A stretch of 28,525 bases of DNA, taken from positions 1 through 28,525 of the forward strand of contig JAGGVT010000054.1 of the NCBI GenBank assembly GCA_021157815.1, given 5' to 3'. Shown piece after piece: positions 28,306 through 28,525 of this stretch. The notes beneath the pieces were generated by a model. It was given only the letters and a program-made list of their open reading frames with translations, ran no database searches and had not been told where the DNA came from. The number at the start of each line of letters is the position of its first letter. Positions within the stretch are counted from its first letter, which is position 1. This DNA comes from a bacterium (GTDB lineage: Bacteria; JAJVIF01; JAGGVT01). The translations under genes were made by a program, and so were the position numbers.

Positions 28306-28525
28306 GTTTTTTTATCCCTCTGGAAGATGCTCGGATAACCTGTATTTAGTCGTTCCTGAAAAAGTCCAAAATTCATGTGTTTAAGGGGATTACAAGTGAA
28401 CTAATGTCAGTTGGAATTGCATGGTATTGTTGAAAAATGCTAAAAACCTGGTGATTTTATAATATTGGTAAAATGCGGAACCTGGGAGCGCTGGTCTCTG
28501 ACCGGCACCTGTATAAGGTTAATAG
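28306..28525. other. Gap at the right window edge
   Basis: After a T-run I see no gene. TATAAT at 28458-28463 lacks a good -35. The segment GGGAGCGCTGGTCTCTGACC (about 28485-28504) has TGGTC-TCT-GACCG pairing and looks like the beginning of another palindromic repeat cut by the window edge. Confidence 0.35.

Noticed and set aside
28458-28463. Promoter at the right edge (TATAAT)
   Set aside because: No -35 or TGn element accompanies it and no gene start is visible before the window ends.

Overview
The window reads as a chromosomal segment of a flagellated, Gram-negative-type bacterium of moderate GC. An LpxL-family lipid A acyltransferase and two probable lipoproteins point to an outer membrane. 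CsrA, FliW, FlgL, FlgK and a FlgN-like chaperone show flagellar motility. MqnC shows the futalosine route to menaquinone. The flgN-flgK-flgL-fliW-csrA order is common in Firmicutes, spirochaetes and several deep lineages rather than in enterics. Together with the generic lipoproteins and the dense non-coding repeats it suggests a poorly characterised phylum, but I cannot name the organism.

Layout. Positions 86-6265 (minus): late flagellar operon flgN-flgK-flgL, then fliW-csrA from its own extended -10 promoter. Positions 6486-9996 (minus): surface-glycan genes, namely an NDP-sugar epimerase/dehydratase, a WbpA-like UDP-HexNAc dehydrogenase and a WecA/TagO-type initiating transferase. Positions 10165-12602: a small methyltransferase, a membrane-anchored archaemetzincin-like metalloprotease (minus) and mqnC. 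Positions 12603-13472: gene-free, with hairpins and a 104-bp nested palindrome. Positions 13473-15642: a coiled-coil membrane protein, a YtxH-like protein and dinB, the last behind a consensus promoter that contains a LexA-like box. Positions 15957-18803: a 948-residue lipoprotein with a PKD-like domain. Positions 18804-19597: repeats. Positions 19598-22956: an ECF sigma factor, a tandem palindrome array, a GntR/YtrA-type regulator, a TolB-like propeller lipoprotein and a secreted protein. Positions 23399-26640: lpxL-like gene, a GT4 glycosyltransferase and (minus) a PglC/WcaJ-type sugar transferase. Positions 26934-28305: an FtsB/DivIC-like protein, a minisatellite, a MITE-like element, a charged low-complexity protein and tRNA-Leu(UAA).

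Functionally, the flagellar block holds the hook-filament junction proteins, their likely chaperone and the FliW/CsrA switch that couples flagellin level to translation in other bacteria. The glycan genes and the lipid A acyltransferase would build and decorate the outer surface. Promoters are recognisable and share a style: TTGACA-like -35, 17-nt spacer, and TATAAT or TAATAT -10, often preceded by TGn.

The most unusual content is non-coding. At least six short palindromic repeat families occupy the gaps. Two repeat copies abut genes whose start codons look captured or damaged. One inverted pair encloses a 29-codon remnant that resembles the C-terminus of a GIY-YIG nuclease. A tandem array of perfect palindromes lies just upstream of the GntR gene.
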